Below are positions 22,131 through 32,268 of a DNA stretch of 64,000 nt, piece after piece. Location: positions 11,324,262 through 11,388,261 of the forward strand of contig OY755042.1 in NCBI GenBank assembly GCA_963576565.1. The letters are read 5' to 3'. The stretch is from Aspidapion aeneum (lineage: Eukaryota; Arthropoda; Insecta; Coleoptera; Brentidae). The notes below the pieces were generated by a model that ran no database searches, was not told where the DNA came from, and worked only from the letters and a program-made list of their open reading frames with translations. Numbering within the stretch: position 1 is the stretch's first letter; each line of letters starts with the position of its first letter. The translations under genes were made by a program, and so were the position numbers.

Positions 22131-22420
22131 AATGGGTAATCAAAGGAATTTCAATAAAATCGCCTGAAATTTAGATAATTTGTATGCCTTAAAGCCTACA
22201 TCATGTGACAAAATGGCGTCTGAAGACCGCCATGTTGATTCCTGTTTTAAAAAATATAGCCTATAGCACCTTCGGGATCAGTAGCAATTCAACGACACGT
22301 TTTTTGTCAAAATCAGTTCAGCCGTTTAGCCTCTAGCGTGACACAAACATATTTACTTACGTACATACAACAATCGACAAATATTATCCTTTCTTTCGCC
22401 GTGCTGCAGTTGGGTAAAAA

Positions 22421-22864
22421 TAGCCCTAATTTTGCGTGTCATGTTTTAAATCTGACGTCCATCAATATTTTGACTAATATTATGGGATTTGAATTGCCAG
22501 TATTATGTTGCACATTTTTTGAAAAGCAATGTTGCCAAGTGAAATAATTAATATTATTCTCAAAGAAGTAAAAAATCTGCTGATAATAAAAGCGTAAATA
22601 AAAATGCAAAAATACATTTATACCTACACACAAACAGACGACCTCGAAAAGAAGGCTTTGTTTGAGATACGGGCTGTTGCACTTCTGTGAACCAGAAAGT
22701 GCTTAACTTGATGCTATTTTTATAACAAAACTGTTTCAGACGGTGGAAGTGCGATAAAAAAGTTGCATGAACTTTTATGATTATGTATTCATGTTATAGC
22801 TGTGAATATTATCCTCAACACAATAAAAAAGTACATTTAGGCCTATATTTTTTTAGGGTCTTAA
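22421..22864. other. Stretch without assignable feature
   Basis: AT-rich. ORFs at 22338 and 22439 have no family motif. Nothing else seen. Confidence 0.4.
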
Positions 22865-23802
22865 TAGCTTTGATTAATTCAAATGCATACGTAAAAGCGA
22901 TAAAAGAACTATACAAATGGTCACAATCTAAAACTAAATTCCTGGTAACGAAAGGCTTAAACAGGGATGCTGTATCTCTCCAACTGTTTTTAAAATATAT
23001 ATCGCAGTAGCTCTAAAAAACTTGAAACGTAAAGTACACGGCATGGGAATACTACTTAACGACCGACTTACCATATACACACTACAGTTTGCTGACGACC
23101 AAGTAATTGTAGCTAATGATAAAGAAGACATGAAGTATCTGATGAGAAAGTTACCAGAATAATACCAGAAGTGGGGGTTAACAGTGAACGTCTTGTCACA
23201 AGACACAGTACTTATGTATTGAAAACGAATCAAGTGATTTAGAACTAGTCAATGGACAAATAATATCTCCATGCAATGCGTATGTATGTATACTTTGGTG
23301 GCTGTAAAGAACTGGTCAAAAGAATAGCACAAGCAAAAAAGGTTATTGGATGTCTTAACAGTATTTTATGGCGCAGAGAAATAAAAAATAATGTAAAATT
23401 TAACATATATGAAACAATGGTGAAAAGGACGCTATTGTATGGAATAGAGACTTGTCGCGTAACAGGAAAATACAAAACAAAGATGAAAAGTGTCAAAATG
23501 GATGCAGTAAGAAGATCAATGAGAATAAGAATGGGAATCGACGGAAGCATAACGGTTGACATCATTAAACGACAACTGATATGGTACGGCCATGTACAAC
23601 GGATGAACGACGAAAGATTACCAAAGCAGGTCCTAGAATGGCAACCAATAGGCCGCAGAAAAAGAGGGTGTCCTAAACTAGAATGACAACAGTCAATCCA
23701 AAGATCAATGAGTCAAAAAAACCTGGCAGAAAATGATTGTCAGGATCGAAGAAGAATAGGCGTCGGATAACGTAAAAAACGTTTTAAACCGACATAGTAG
23801 TA
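22865..23802 (+). pseudogene. RTE-like LINE, second copy
   Basis: Same family as 7961-8987, in plus orientation. Recognisable blocks are KAIKELYKWSQSKTK, HGMGILLNDRLTIYTLQFAD with the FADD active-site box near 23093, KRTLLYGIETCRVTGKYK, LIWYGHVQRMNDERLPKQVL and GRRKRGCPKLE, then a 3' end GACATAGTAGTA. Several frameshifts and stops (near 23010, 23160, 23222) and deletions relative to the other copies make it inactive. The endonuclease and N-terminal RT are absent. Confidence 0.88.
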
Positions 23803-23805
23803 CAA

Positions 23806-24106
23806 TTTTTTTCTCAATTTTTCGTCAAAACTTCTAAATCAGAATAGAAAATCGAAATTTTGTTTAGTGATGTAAAACTACAAAGTCTTGTTTTAAGAAA
23901 TTGTTAAAATTTCGTTACTACTTATTAAAGAAAGATTCATTCTACAATGTTCATTTCAATTTCGCCCATACCTCAATCACTGTCTAGACTCCTCAGACTT
24001 AAAGGAGTTGCAACATTTTGTGTTTTAGTTTAGAAGAGGCTTTACAATTTTTTTTTATATTTACCTAGAAAACAAAAATCTTTTAAAAATATTTTTTTCT
24101 TCTGTA
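23806..24106. other. AT-rich stretch, nothing assigned
   Basis: No ORF or paired repeat between the RTE 3' end and the mariner-type MITE. Confidence 0.4.
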
Positions 24107-24313
24107 CAGTCAGGGACTTTTTAAATTGCCAGTGTATTTTTTATCTGTCAAAATTAACCACTTAAAGAAATCAAAAAAATACATTTTTAAATATATATGT
24201 ATACACATGTATAAGGTTCACAATTTTTTTGTTTTGGTTCAAACTACTTTTCTGAATTTCAAATAAGAGTACTTTTTATTCTCGAGGGCGGCAATTTAAA
24301 AAGTCCCCGACTG
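24107..24313. mobile_element. Mariner-type MITE, 207 bp
   Basis: CAGTCAGGGACTTTTTAAAT at the left is mirrored by ATTTAAAAAGTCCCCGACTG at the right, with TA on both sides (24105-24106 and 24314-24315). Non-coding interior. Confidence 0.92.
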
Positions 24314-24315
24314 TA

Positions 24316-24661
24316 CACACTGTGTATTATTTTGTCACAAATGCCAAAGGCGCGACCTATTACATTTAATTAAATGAAATAATTAGGTCTAATTTAATAC
24401 ACGGCCAAAGGTCACACGAGAGGCTTTTATACAAACGTAACATTTATTTAAAGATATAATGTTGGGTTATTAAGTTTTTGACTTCCCAAAAGTCAGTAAT
24501 GCCAGTCGAAGCAAATTAGACGAAAAATGACGAATAGATTAAATAATTTATAATGTCGAAATTTTGACTGTGAACTCATAGTAGAATACCTAATACATAC
24601 AGATCCGAAGAGCTCTCACCCCTCCGGGGAGAACAGCCCCTTCTAGGCTCAACGGGACCTC
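24316..24661. other. Stretch without assignable feature
   Basis: No supported ORF or repeat. It ends in CCCTCCGGGGAGAACAGCCC, GC-richer than its surroundings, directly before the LINE tail. Confidence 0.35.
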
Positions 24662-25500
24662 AAATCAAATCAAATCAAATCAAATTATGCTTTATTGTCA
24701 AAAAAGTAGAGTTTTACAGACAAAGCAAAAAATGGTCCTTAATTGTAAATATAAGATAAACACTTGCTATGTCTACGTTGAGGTACAGAATAGTCATTTA
24801 AAAAAAAGTAACAGTCTATAAATTTCGCGATATATATATTTTTTTTAAAATATTTCTCCTATGCAAATATGCTCTCTTTCCACCTATCACACCTATTCAC
24901 TTACTATTATCGAAATACAACGAAATTCTTTGACCATTAAATTAAAATATGTTAAAACATGTTAAATATGTTAAAATACGTAAAAACATGTTAAAATATG
25001 TCAAATCATGTTAAAATATGTTAAAGCGTCAAAATATGTTAAAAATAAAATATGTTAAAGTTAGATATAAAACACAAGAAACAACAAACAGAACAATCTG
25101 ATACATACACAAGTAAAATAAAAAAATTTTAATGTTTAAATATATTTGTCAATTATCCTATAACTGGTCCTCGAAAAATTCATTAAGACTATAATATGCC
25201 TTCTCCAATAGCAAATCTTTTACCTTAACCCTAAATATTTTTTCCCAGTGAATGCTTTTCAGTCTATTTGGAAGCTTATTAAAAATTTTAATACTGCGGT
25301 AGATTATCGAGTTTTGGGTTAATTGAGACCTAGGAATAGGCAGTGGTATGCTGTTATATTATTGACTTCTTGTTTGGTAGGTTTGTTCAAATGTGTGATT
25401 TTTAAATTTTTTATAAATCAGCACCACTGTTTCTAGTACCTCACGATGCTTTTCGCATTTTTTCTCGTGAACCGTAACTTTTATACGAGATGCTCATGAG
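24662..25500 (-). pseudogene. LINE 3' end with LEKAYYSLNEFF C-terminus and (TTTGA)n tail
   Basis: Minus strand. The coding remnant from about 25500 to 25159 reads KKCEKHREVLETVVLIYKKF, a stop, IPLPIPRSQLTQNSIIYRS, IKIFNKLPNRLKSIHWEK, then LLLEKAYYSLNEFFED and the natural stop at 25159-25161. This is a familiar arthropod LINE ending (R----T--NS--Y---K-YNKLP..., then LLEKAYYS--E). A ~470-bp 3' UTR follows with ATGTTAAAAT-type repeats (24950-25060), ending in five TTTGA units (24662-24686). The RT domain proper was not recognised upstream. Confidence 0.82.
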
Positions 25501-25619
25501 AAACTCTTATAGGACTTATTATATTCTCCAGTAAGTTCTTCATCAAATTTGTCATATTAAAGTTTTTGCGTATCTCTCTATGTTTATTTAAAAACATAAA
25601 AAGTAATGTGTATTGCTAA

Positions 25620-25944
25620 CGCTTAATTGTCATTTGACCACTAACACTCACAAGTATTTATTTTAATATGGGTTTAGTAGAAGAAAACTGATCTTCAATG
25701 TTCATTCTATACATTTTGTGCTCACACTAATGTAAATATGTTTATTTTCCAAAGTGGGCGTTAGGTGAGAGATGAATGAATGAAGTTTTGTGGGCGGGAA
25801 AACCACTTAGGCCACCAAAACACTTGCCACCTTGCTAGGCCCATTGTACCCCACTGTCCACTGTTTCAGCCCTGAAAACCCGCCACCTTAGCAACGAAGC
25901 AGATTTTTCTCGGTTGAAACCTCGGTTGAAACTTTCTATTATCT
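25620..25944. other. Stretch between two LINE remnants
   Basis: No supported gene. It probably includes 3' UTR of the RNase H-type LINE that lies to its right on the minus strand. Confidence 0.35.
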
Positions 25945-26700
25945 ATTATCGCTAGGGCTAAGCACACAGCTTCCGAAATGCGACTGTCTTGACGCGGCGA
26001 GTACCGGACACTCTTTTAAGATATGTAGCAGTGGCGTATATACGCCCCCCCCCCGAAGCTAAGATTTTTTTGGGTATTTTCTACATATTTCATGAAGACA
26101 AACATAAAATAGCATAAAATACAGCCTCATGAGGTCTCGGGCCCCCCCAAAACTGTCTCGGGCCCACCCCGAAACTTTTTTCTATATACGCCACTGATAT
26201 GTAGAGAAGATTCTCCATACACCATCGACACTCCGAGTCTTCAAGGATTCCCAGAAAGCTAAGGTGTTTCTAAGGGGACAGTGCCCTGTTAAAAGCCCTG
26301 TCACCAGTCTCATATATTTTCTCCAGAGTGTGAGAAAGGACCTGGCGCTGGAGGCGCTCACCTCCCCGATAAGGAGTTTGGCTTGCCTCATTCCTTGAGT
26401 GTCTTCCCAGAGCGCCTTAGAGCGCCTGTTTAAGTCACATTTTAGGGTCGTCACAGTAAGACACTCTGCGATGTCCACCATGGGTTCCGGACCCATCGGG
26501 TCAGCTTATGATCTCATTTTAGCTAGTTGGTCAGCCTCCTCGTTTCCAAGAATGCGCTCATGTCCTGGAACCTAGAGGAGATCAACCTTGTTGTGTCCTA
26601 CTAGGATTTTTAGTACATCCCTACACTCAGCTACAGGTGCAGGGCTTACTCTGACCGGTTTGATGGCGGACAGTGCAGCTCTACTGTTTGAGATATATGT
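25945..26700 (-). pseudogene. RNase H-bearing LINE (I-like), C-terminal part
   Basis: Minus-strand frame: SNSRAALSAIKP (first RNase H acidic region, Asp replaced by Asn), then a stop where Trp is expected, then VPGHERILGNEEADQLAK (the G-H-----N--AD--A RNase H motif). MGPEPMVDIAECL follows, then WEDTQGMRQAKLLIGEVS, LRLVTGLLTGHCPL-like sequence, the MITE, and HILKECPVLAASRQSHFG (a C-H-C zinc-type tail with only part of its residues). Two in-frame stops and the MITE insertion make it dead. An RNase H domain after RT is found in the I group of LINEs. Confidence 0.85.
26029..26196. mobile_element. hAT MITE, 168 bp, exact 8-bp duplication
   Basis: CAGTGGCGTATATACG at the left and TATATACGCCACTG at the right, with ATATGTAG on both sides (26021-26028 and 26197-26204). 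G/C runs and TAGCATAAAATACAGCC-type interior sequence are shared with 8998-9132. Removing it rejoins the LINE frame. Confidence 0.96.
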
Positions 26701-26704
26701 ATGT

Positions 26705-28118
26705 ATAGTTGATGTTGTATATAAGTGGCACCGCGTCATAGCTATGGTAAACCAAATTTTGCGGCAAAATCTAAGTAAAGAAGCCTTAAAAAATTAGTGT
26801 TTCACTTTGTACATGCAGTGTGCCGCTCGGGGTTTAATGTTCGAATGATAAAACACTAAGACCTTTTAAAGGAGAGATCAAATAGGTACTTACCTAATAA
26901 ATAAATATCCGAAACATAAAAGAGGATCCAAAATTATATTAAAATGTGCGCAAACATTGATTTAGTTGCAAAAACGGTAATTTGTTTTGTGAAAAGGTCC
27001 GTCATAATTTGTTTGACATAAACAGTCAAAACAACGAATAGAAAACGTCAAAGCCCGGCTAAATCAATAATATGTTCGTAACAACCAGATAAGAATATAT
27101 ATGTCCCTTTCTAATGAAATCGTTTAGAAGAAGACATCAATAAAAAGCAAGTAAAATAGTAAGCTAATGACTAATTAGTGCAGTGCCTCATTTTGGGAAT
27201 CAATGTCAATAAAAAAATTAAAGGAAGTGCGGCGTGCCACTGTATGTACCCCTCTACTCCCTTCCCGCCCACCAAGGTTTTGATGACGCGGTGTCACTTT
27301 AATACAACATCAAGTATAGATGTCTTTTCCTGACATTTCTCAGTTTTTATAGTCACACATCAGAATGGCGTATACTTCTGCCTGAAAAACAGTGGCATAC
27401 TTACCCAGAGCAAAATGATGTAAGAGATTCGACTTTATTTAACGAATTTGATAAAGCATTTAATGGAGATTATAATGAGTCCTATACCATTTTCTCGTAA
27501 AAGTTACGGTATACGAGAAAAATGCCAGAAACTGTCTTGAGATAACGATTGAGGGGAAGGGGGTTGAGCCTACGGGGGGCTCAACCATTCGCGTTGTCGT
27601 TGGTTTAACTGGGAAATGGTGTAATCTTGTTGGTCAGGTTGGTGGTGTGACAGCTCACTACGTCACTGTATGACAGACGCACGGCTTAGGTGTCGTAAAT
27701 CTACGCTTTGTCGCCCGTTCGTATTTCAGCACTCTCGACTGCGAGCCTGACCAATCAAATTATTGGATTTACCTCTTTACGACTGATAACGCGATACGAA
27801 ATGCTTATCCACTTTAAATGTCAAATAAGTTTGTTAAAGCACGTTGCATTATTCCTATTTTCTAGAACAATTTTGCTTCTACTTTTTGTTAATTTTGTTA
27901 GTAATTGTCATAACAATTATGACTAAATTGATTGATATTGTTTGTTGGAAATTCCACGTCTGACAGCTTTAGTGACGCGCTATATGTCGTGCACCACTGG
28001 TATGTGTGAATGTGTATTCCTTTTCCCTCCCCATATAATACCTCCTTGTAGCTACCGGAAGCTTGAGAGCACACATCTATACTAAAAAAGAAAAATTACT
28101 GATGACGAAACGGTTTTC
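26705..28118. other. 1.4-kb stretch with no recognisable gene
   Basis: Short frames only (26588, 27708), without family motifs. It has some GC-richer patches (27230-27300, 27540-27720) but no paired termini that I could confirm. A splice-acceptor-like TTTGTCGCCCGTTCGTATTTCAG-type tract near 27700 is not evidence of a gene on its own. Confidence 0.35.
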
Positions 28119-28192
28119 AGTACCTCGGTGGCTCAGTTGGTAGAGAATTAGCCTTGTAAGCAGAAGGTCGCTGGTTTAACTCCAGCAAAACT
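28119..28192 (+). repeat. tRNA-Thr-like sequence (pseudogene or SINE head)
   Basis: GTGGCTCAGTTGGTAGAGAA gives a good D arm, CTTGTAA an anticodon loop with TGT (Thr), and GCTGGTTTAACTCCAGC a perfect T arm. The 3' strand AAAACTT does not pair with the 5' acceptor strand, and the anticodon stem has one mismatch, so it is not an intact tRNA gene. A/B-box-like sequence remains. No clear SINE body or A tail follows. Confidence 0.65.
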
Positions 28193-28250
28193 TTTTATTG
28201 TCTTATTAGTTCCGTGCCCTTATGCCACTAAATTCTCTCTGATATTTATA

Positions 28251-29558
28251 CAGGGTCTCACATAACTTAGGGGCCATAGGCCAACAGATGATAGAGGAGG
28301 TAATTTCTGATGGAAAAGTGAATTTTTTGAACTTTTTTAATAATAACTTTTTTAAAAAACGCAGTAAAAATATGAAATTTGGTAACGTCGTGTATTAAAA
28401 CAAGAGCAATCATTTAAAATATAAAAAAAAATTCAAAAAATTATGCTGTCAAATTTTTTCAGGAAAAACAATTTTTTTTGGTATAAACTTTTATGAATAC
28501 CATAATAAACTCAATCTTTTTCTTGATGTTTTTTGTTAATAAACATAAGTCTTAGGGAGACATAATAAGAAAATATTATTGATATTGATGTTTTTTTAAA
28601 AGAATAAGTAAGCTAAAATAAAAAAAAATTAAAATTATTATTTTTTATACATTTTTGGAGGTGATTTTGAGAGCCTCTCCTCAACTTGTAATTGTATCAA
28701 AAAAGGGAATACCACATTTTTGGATCACAATAAGCTAAGTATTTATTTGAGAGTGACAAATTTGCTTTTTTTGGAAAACTTTTTTTCCCCCCACTTACTT
28801 TAAAAATTATACAGTGTGTCCACGTAAGTTGGCGGCATATGGGAAACTTTTTTATTATTAGCTTTACGAAAAAAAGTTATTCTTCATAAAAAGTTTTGCA
28901 TGGTCCAAAACCTAAAATGCAACCATCAGATATTAAATTTTTTCCGTCATATTACGAGGTTTGTCAAAAAATGTGATTTTTGCTCTAGAGTACAGTACCT
29001 TTCTTTTTGACAATATCGAAAATTGTTATAAAGAAAAGATGTTTAGAATTAAAAATAGCTTTCAAATATTCAACATTGTTTATTTACATTAAATTAAAAA
29101 AATATTTTCTCTGCGATTACGTTGGAAATTTAAGTTTGCACATGCAGAGAAAATGTAGAAAAGAATATTTTTTTAATGTAAATAAACAATGTTGAATATT
29201 TGAAAGGTATTTTTAATTCTAAACATCTTTTCTTTATAACAATTTTCGATATTGTCAAAAAGAAAGGTACTTTACTCTAGAGCAAAAATCACATTTTTTG
29301 ACAAACCTCGTAATATGACGGAAAAAATTTAACATCTGATGGTTGCATTTTAGGATTTGGACCATGCAGAACTTTTTATGAAGAATAACTTTTTTTCGTA
29401 AAGCTAATAATAAAAAAGTTTCCCATATGCCGCCAACTTACGTGGACACACTGTATATCTTAAAAACAGATGAGTGTTTACCCCCATGTTAAATAAACTT
29501 TTTTATCAGAAGTAACCTCCTCTATCACCTACTGCCCCCTAAGTTAGAAGACACCCTG
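28251..29558. mobile_element. Mariner-type element with nested palindromic MITE
   Basis: The left end CAGGGTCTCACATAACTTAG, then GATAGAGGAGGT, matches the inverted right end CAGGGTGTCTTCTAACTTAG, then GATAGAGGAGGT. TA flanks both sides (28249-28250 and 29559-29560). The interior is AT-rich and non-coding; the 642-bp palindrome sits at 28812-29453. Confidence 0.85.
28812..29453. mobile_element. Near-perfect 642-bp palindromic MITE
   Basis: From CAGTGTGTCCACGTAAGTTG inwards, the left arm matches the inverse of the right arm for about 275 bp with only five substitutions by eye. A ~60-80-bp less symmetrical centre contains TTTCTCTGCGATTACG and TTGCACATGCAGAGAAA. TA flanks both sides (28810-28811 and 29454-29455), as for mariner-type elements. 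The 62-codon frame at 29007 is a by-product. Confidence 0.95.
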
Positions 29559-29559
29559 T

Positions 29560-30086
29560 ATAAAATATTTGCTATACCTAATTTTTAATACTTATCCATT
29601 TATTAATTCAGCGCTTCGATCTAGCATGTTATATTTATAATATATGTGTGAAATATTCGCTATATTTTGAAATATTCATTTTATTAATGTAGTTATTGCA
29701 TGTTGCGTTTATACAATGCACGAGTAAAATACATTTGATAATTAGTTGAGATAGGCCGACAGACAGACATTATGATAAAATGCTTATAACTAATTTTTTG
29801 CGCGTTTCTAGTCTAGGGTGTGTTTTGAATATTTTGTCACAAAAAGCCTGAAATTGCGGGATCGATTTTAATAATATACAGGGTGGCTCGGCGAAAACGT
29901 ACCAGAGGTCATTTCAAGTATTTAGAGTAATTTTAAAGTTATTTTTAACTATCAACCCCTAGCTGAGGTAACTTTGACCCCGTCCCGTGATTTTAGATAG
30001 GAAAAATTTTAACCACAAAGGATATTTCTATACAAATTCAGTTTGTCTTTAATTGACTTGAACTTGATCGTCTGATTTTCGAGACA
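29560..30086. other. Stretch with a possible mariner-type end
   Basis: No gene. TACAGGGTGGCTCGGCG at about 29877 looks like the left end of a mariner-type MITE, but no partner end was established. Confidence 0.35.
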
Positions 30087-30088
30087 TA

Positions 30089-31195
30089 GGGGAGAGTGGT
30101 CTAAAGTGGGATACGGTCCATTGTGGGAGGAAACGCTTGATAAGAGTGTAAAAATCAGCTGTGAGAATTTAGACATCATAACATGTGTTGCTGTTTAGGT
30201 TAATCTTATTGAACAGTTTTTCATATTTTTTTTTTAATCTTTGGAAATAATTGGGATTTATATAAAAAAAGCAAAGTTTTTTTTTGTAGATTTTCAAGAT
30301 TCTGTTAAACCCTGTAACTTTTACCTAGTACTAGTACCTCTAACTGGGAATTAACTGTCGCATTATGTGTTTCCTAGGAAGGAACTGGCAAAAATGTAAT
30401 AATTTTTACCCTGGTCCATTGTGGGAAATTTTGATATGGTCCATAATGGGACAATGGGAGAAAATGGTCCATACTGGGACACACATAAATAGTGCTTGTT
30501 TAACACACAAACTTACGTATAAAGACTTATTAATTTAATAAACGAATCCATGACAGATCTGATCCAAGTGAACTCCACACTAAATTAGCCTTAAGTTTTT
30601 CGTAAATATATCAGAAAGGAAAGCTCCTACAAAGTTTTTGGTTATAACAAAAAATATTGACAAAAATGTCTTCTACCATATTCCGAAAACCGTATATTAA
30701 TGCGATGCTCCTTTGAAAAGTTGAAATTTTTTCAACTTTGTAATTGTCAAAAAATCTTTTTACACAGTCACACACACACACACACACACATACACGGACA
30801 GACGATATCGCTAATTTAGGTCAAGTGAAACACAAATGACATTTTTGATTTTATCTAATAAAAAATCTGTCAACTGCAGTTCCAATTTGATTTTTCTGAA
30901 TATATTATCCATTAAAATATTTAGTTAATATTATGCTTTTTTCTGTAATAACCTTAATAAAAATCTATACCTAACCCAACCTAGTGAAAATATATATACT
31001 ATGGACCAATATGGCGTCCCACTATGGACCACCCATGGTCTATACTGGGTTAGAGTCCAAAAAACTTATTCCAGAAGGGAATTAAACCCTATAAAGGCAT
31101 TCCTACAGCAATGAACTAAACCACCAATTATTCAAAACTAATAAGCAGTCTAGAACAAAAGAACGAAAACTGTCCCACTATACACCACTCTCCCC
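30089..31195 (+). mobile_element. DNA element with GGGGAGAGTGGTCTA ends, copy 1
   Basis: The left end GGGGAGAGTGGTCTAAAGTG and inverted right end GGGGAGAGTGGTGTATAGTG are flanked by TA on both sides (30087-30088 and 31196-31197), which suggests the Tc1/mariner/pogo superfamily. The interior repeats TGGTCCATACTGGGACA-like motifs in both orientations and holds a (CA)n run at about 30770-30790. No transposase frame. It is homologous to 32269-33897 in inverted orientation. Confidence 0.8.
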
Positions 31196-31197
31196 TA

Positions 31198-32266
31198 CTT
31201 ATCACAAATAAATAAAATGGGATTTTAAAATTATTTTTTATTTAAAAAAGCAGCAGCAGTAGATAATCTTTTTCTGGATCTAGACCACATTCTATTCGGA
31301 CGCCAATGGTTAAAAAATTTAAAAATCTGCATCAAAAGGTGGCTGTTGTGGCTCAGTAGGCGCGTGCCAAATTTTATAAAAATATCTAAATTATGAAAAA
31401 AAAAACGTTTTTTATTAAGTTAAACATTCTGTATCTGCAAAAGTTAAAAAAGATATTTAGGACATAGGTTTAATCAAGGATTCACACCACTAATGATCAA
31501 CAAGTTATTCTGAAACACTGTATAATTTGGTTTTGCATTTTGGCGATGTTTTAGCTAAAATTGTCAAATAAGATAAAAACTTTCAAATTTTGACAGGTGG
31601 GTTTTTATTGAAGTTTTAGAGCGCGGCCATTTCTTAACTTATTCCGAGGCAAACTATTGGGAAAGAGGGGAGATGAAGGCCACTTTTCCCAACTGATAAA
31701 AAACATTTTTGTAATTTTGGAAAACTTTCTTTAAAAAATTTGGATGACAAACTAAAAACGTCCCTTTCATTTCCATAAAAAAATTTCCAACTAACCGCCA
31801 AAATTGGAAAGCCTCCCTCCCTTTGCGACGCCAGTGGTGGCGGCCAAATACCTAGAGCCACGCTTGCCTAATGCTTTAAGTAGTCTCGATGCATTTAAAA
31901 ATCGTTAAGCTTCTCTGTTGGGATTTAGATAAAAATATAAATTGAGGAGGCTGTAAAACATGATTGCTTTTATGTATCTCATAATTCTTTTGACGCTTTT
32001 ATCTACCACAGGAATATTTAAACTAAAACTTTGATTTACCGTCCTTGTTTTCTTGTAGCCCAGAAGCTTGGAGTAACTACGTGATTATTAAATATACATA
32101 CGTAACATTTGGCACACTTATTGAGGACAACATTTTACTCATTCATATAATTCGACAATGAAAATGCCAGAAAAAATGTTTTTTTAAGTCACGGGCCTAA
32201 AGTGCCAGGCTTTATCCTTGTAGGTCCATATGGAGTGTTGGACTAAAATTTTCTCAGTAACTTAAG
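31198..32266. other. Stretch without assignable gene
   Basis: AT-rich. The frame at 31634-31861 has no motif. TTGTGGCTCAGTAGGCGCGTG at 31358 is A-box-like, but no B box follows. No ends paired. Confidence 0.35.
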
Positions 32267-32268
32267 TA

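Larger units (their letters stand above)
20432..22420 (+). mobile_element. Non-autonomous element with ~125-bp modules, hAT-interrupted
   Basis: It starts TTTTCTACGGACGCGAACAG and ends CGCCGTGCTGCAGTTGGGTA. In between are repeated modules with ACTAGTAAAATG, GAATTTTTGAAATCGCT and ATAGCTACAACTATTACTAA, then GGCGTCTGAAGACCGCCATG and GATCAGTAGCAATTCAACGA. An uninterrupted, inverted copy with more modules is at 60295-61194. This copy is split by the hAT at 20900-22130. It has no coding sequence and its superfamily is unknown. Confidence 0.75.

Noticed and set aside
28119..28192. Functional tRNA-Thr gene
   Set aside because: The acceptor stem does not pair and the anticodon stem has a mismatch; kept only as a tRNA-like repeat.
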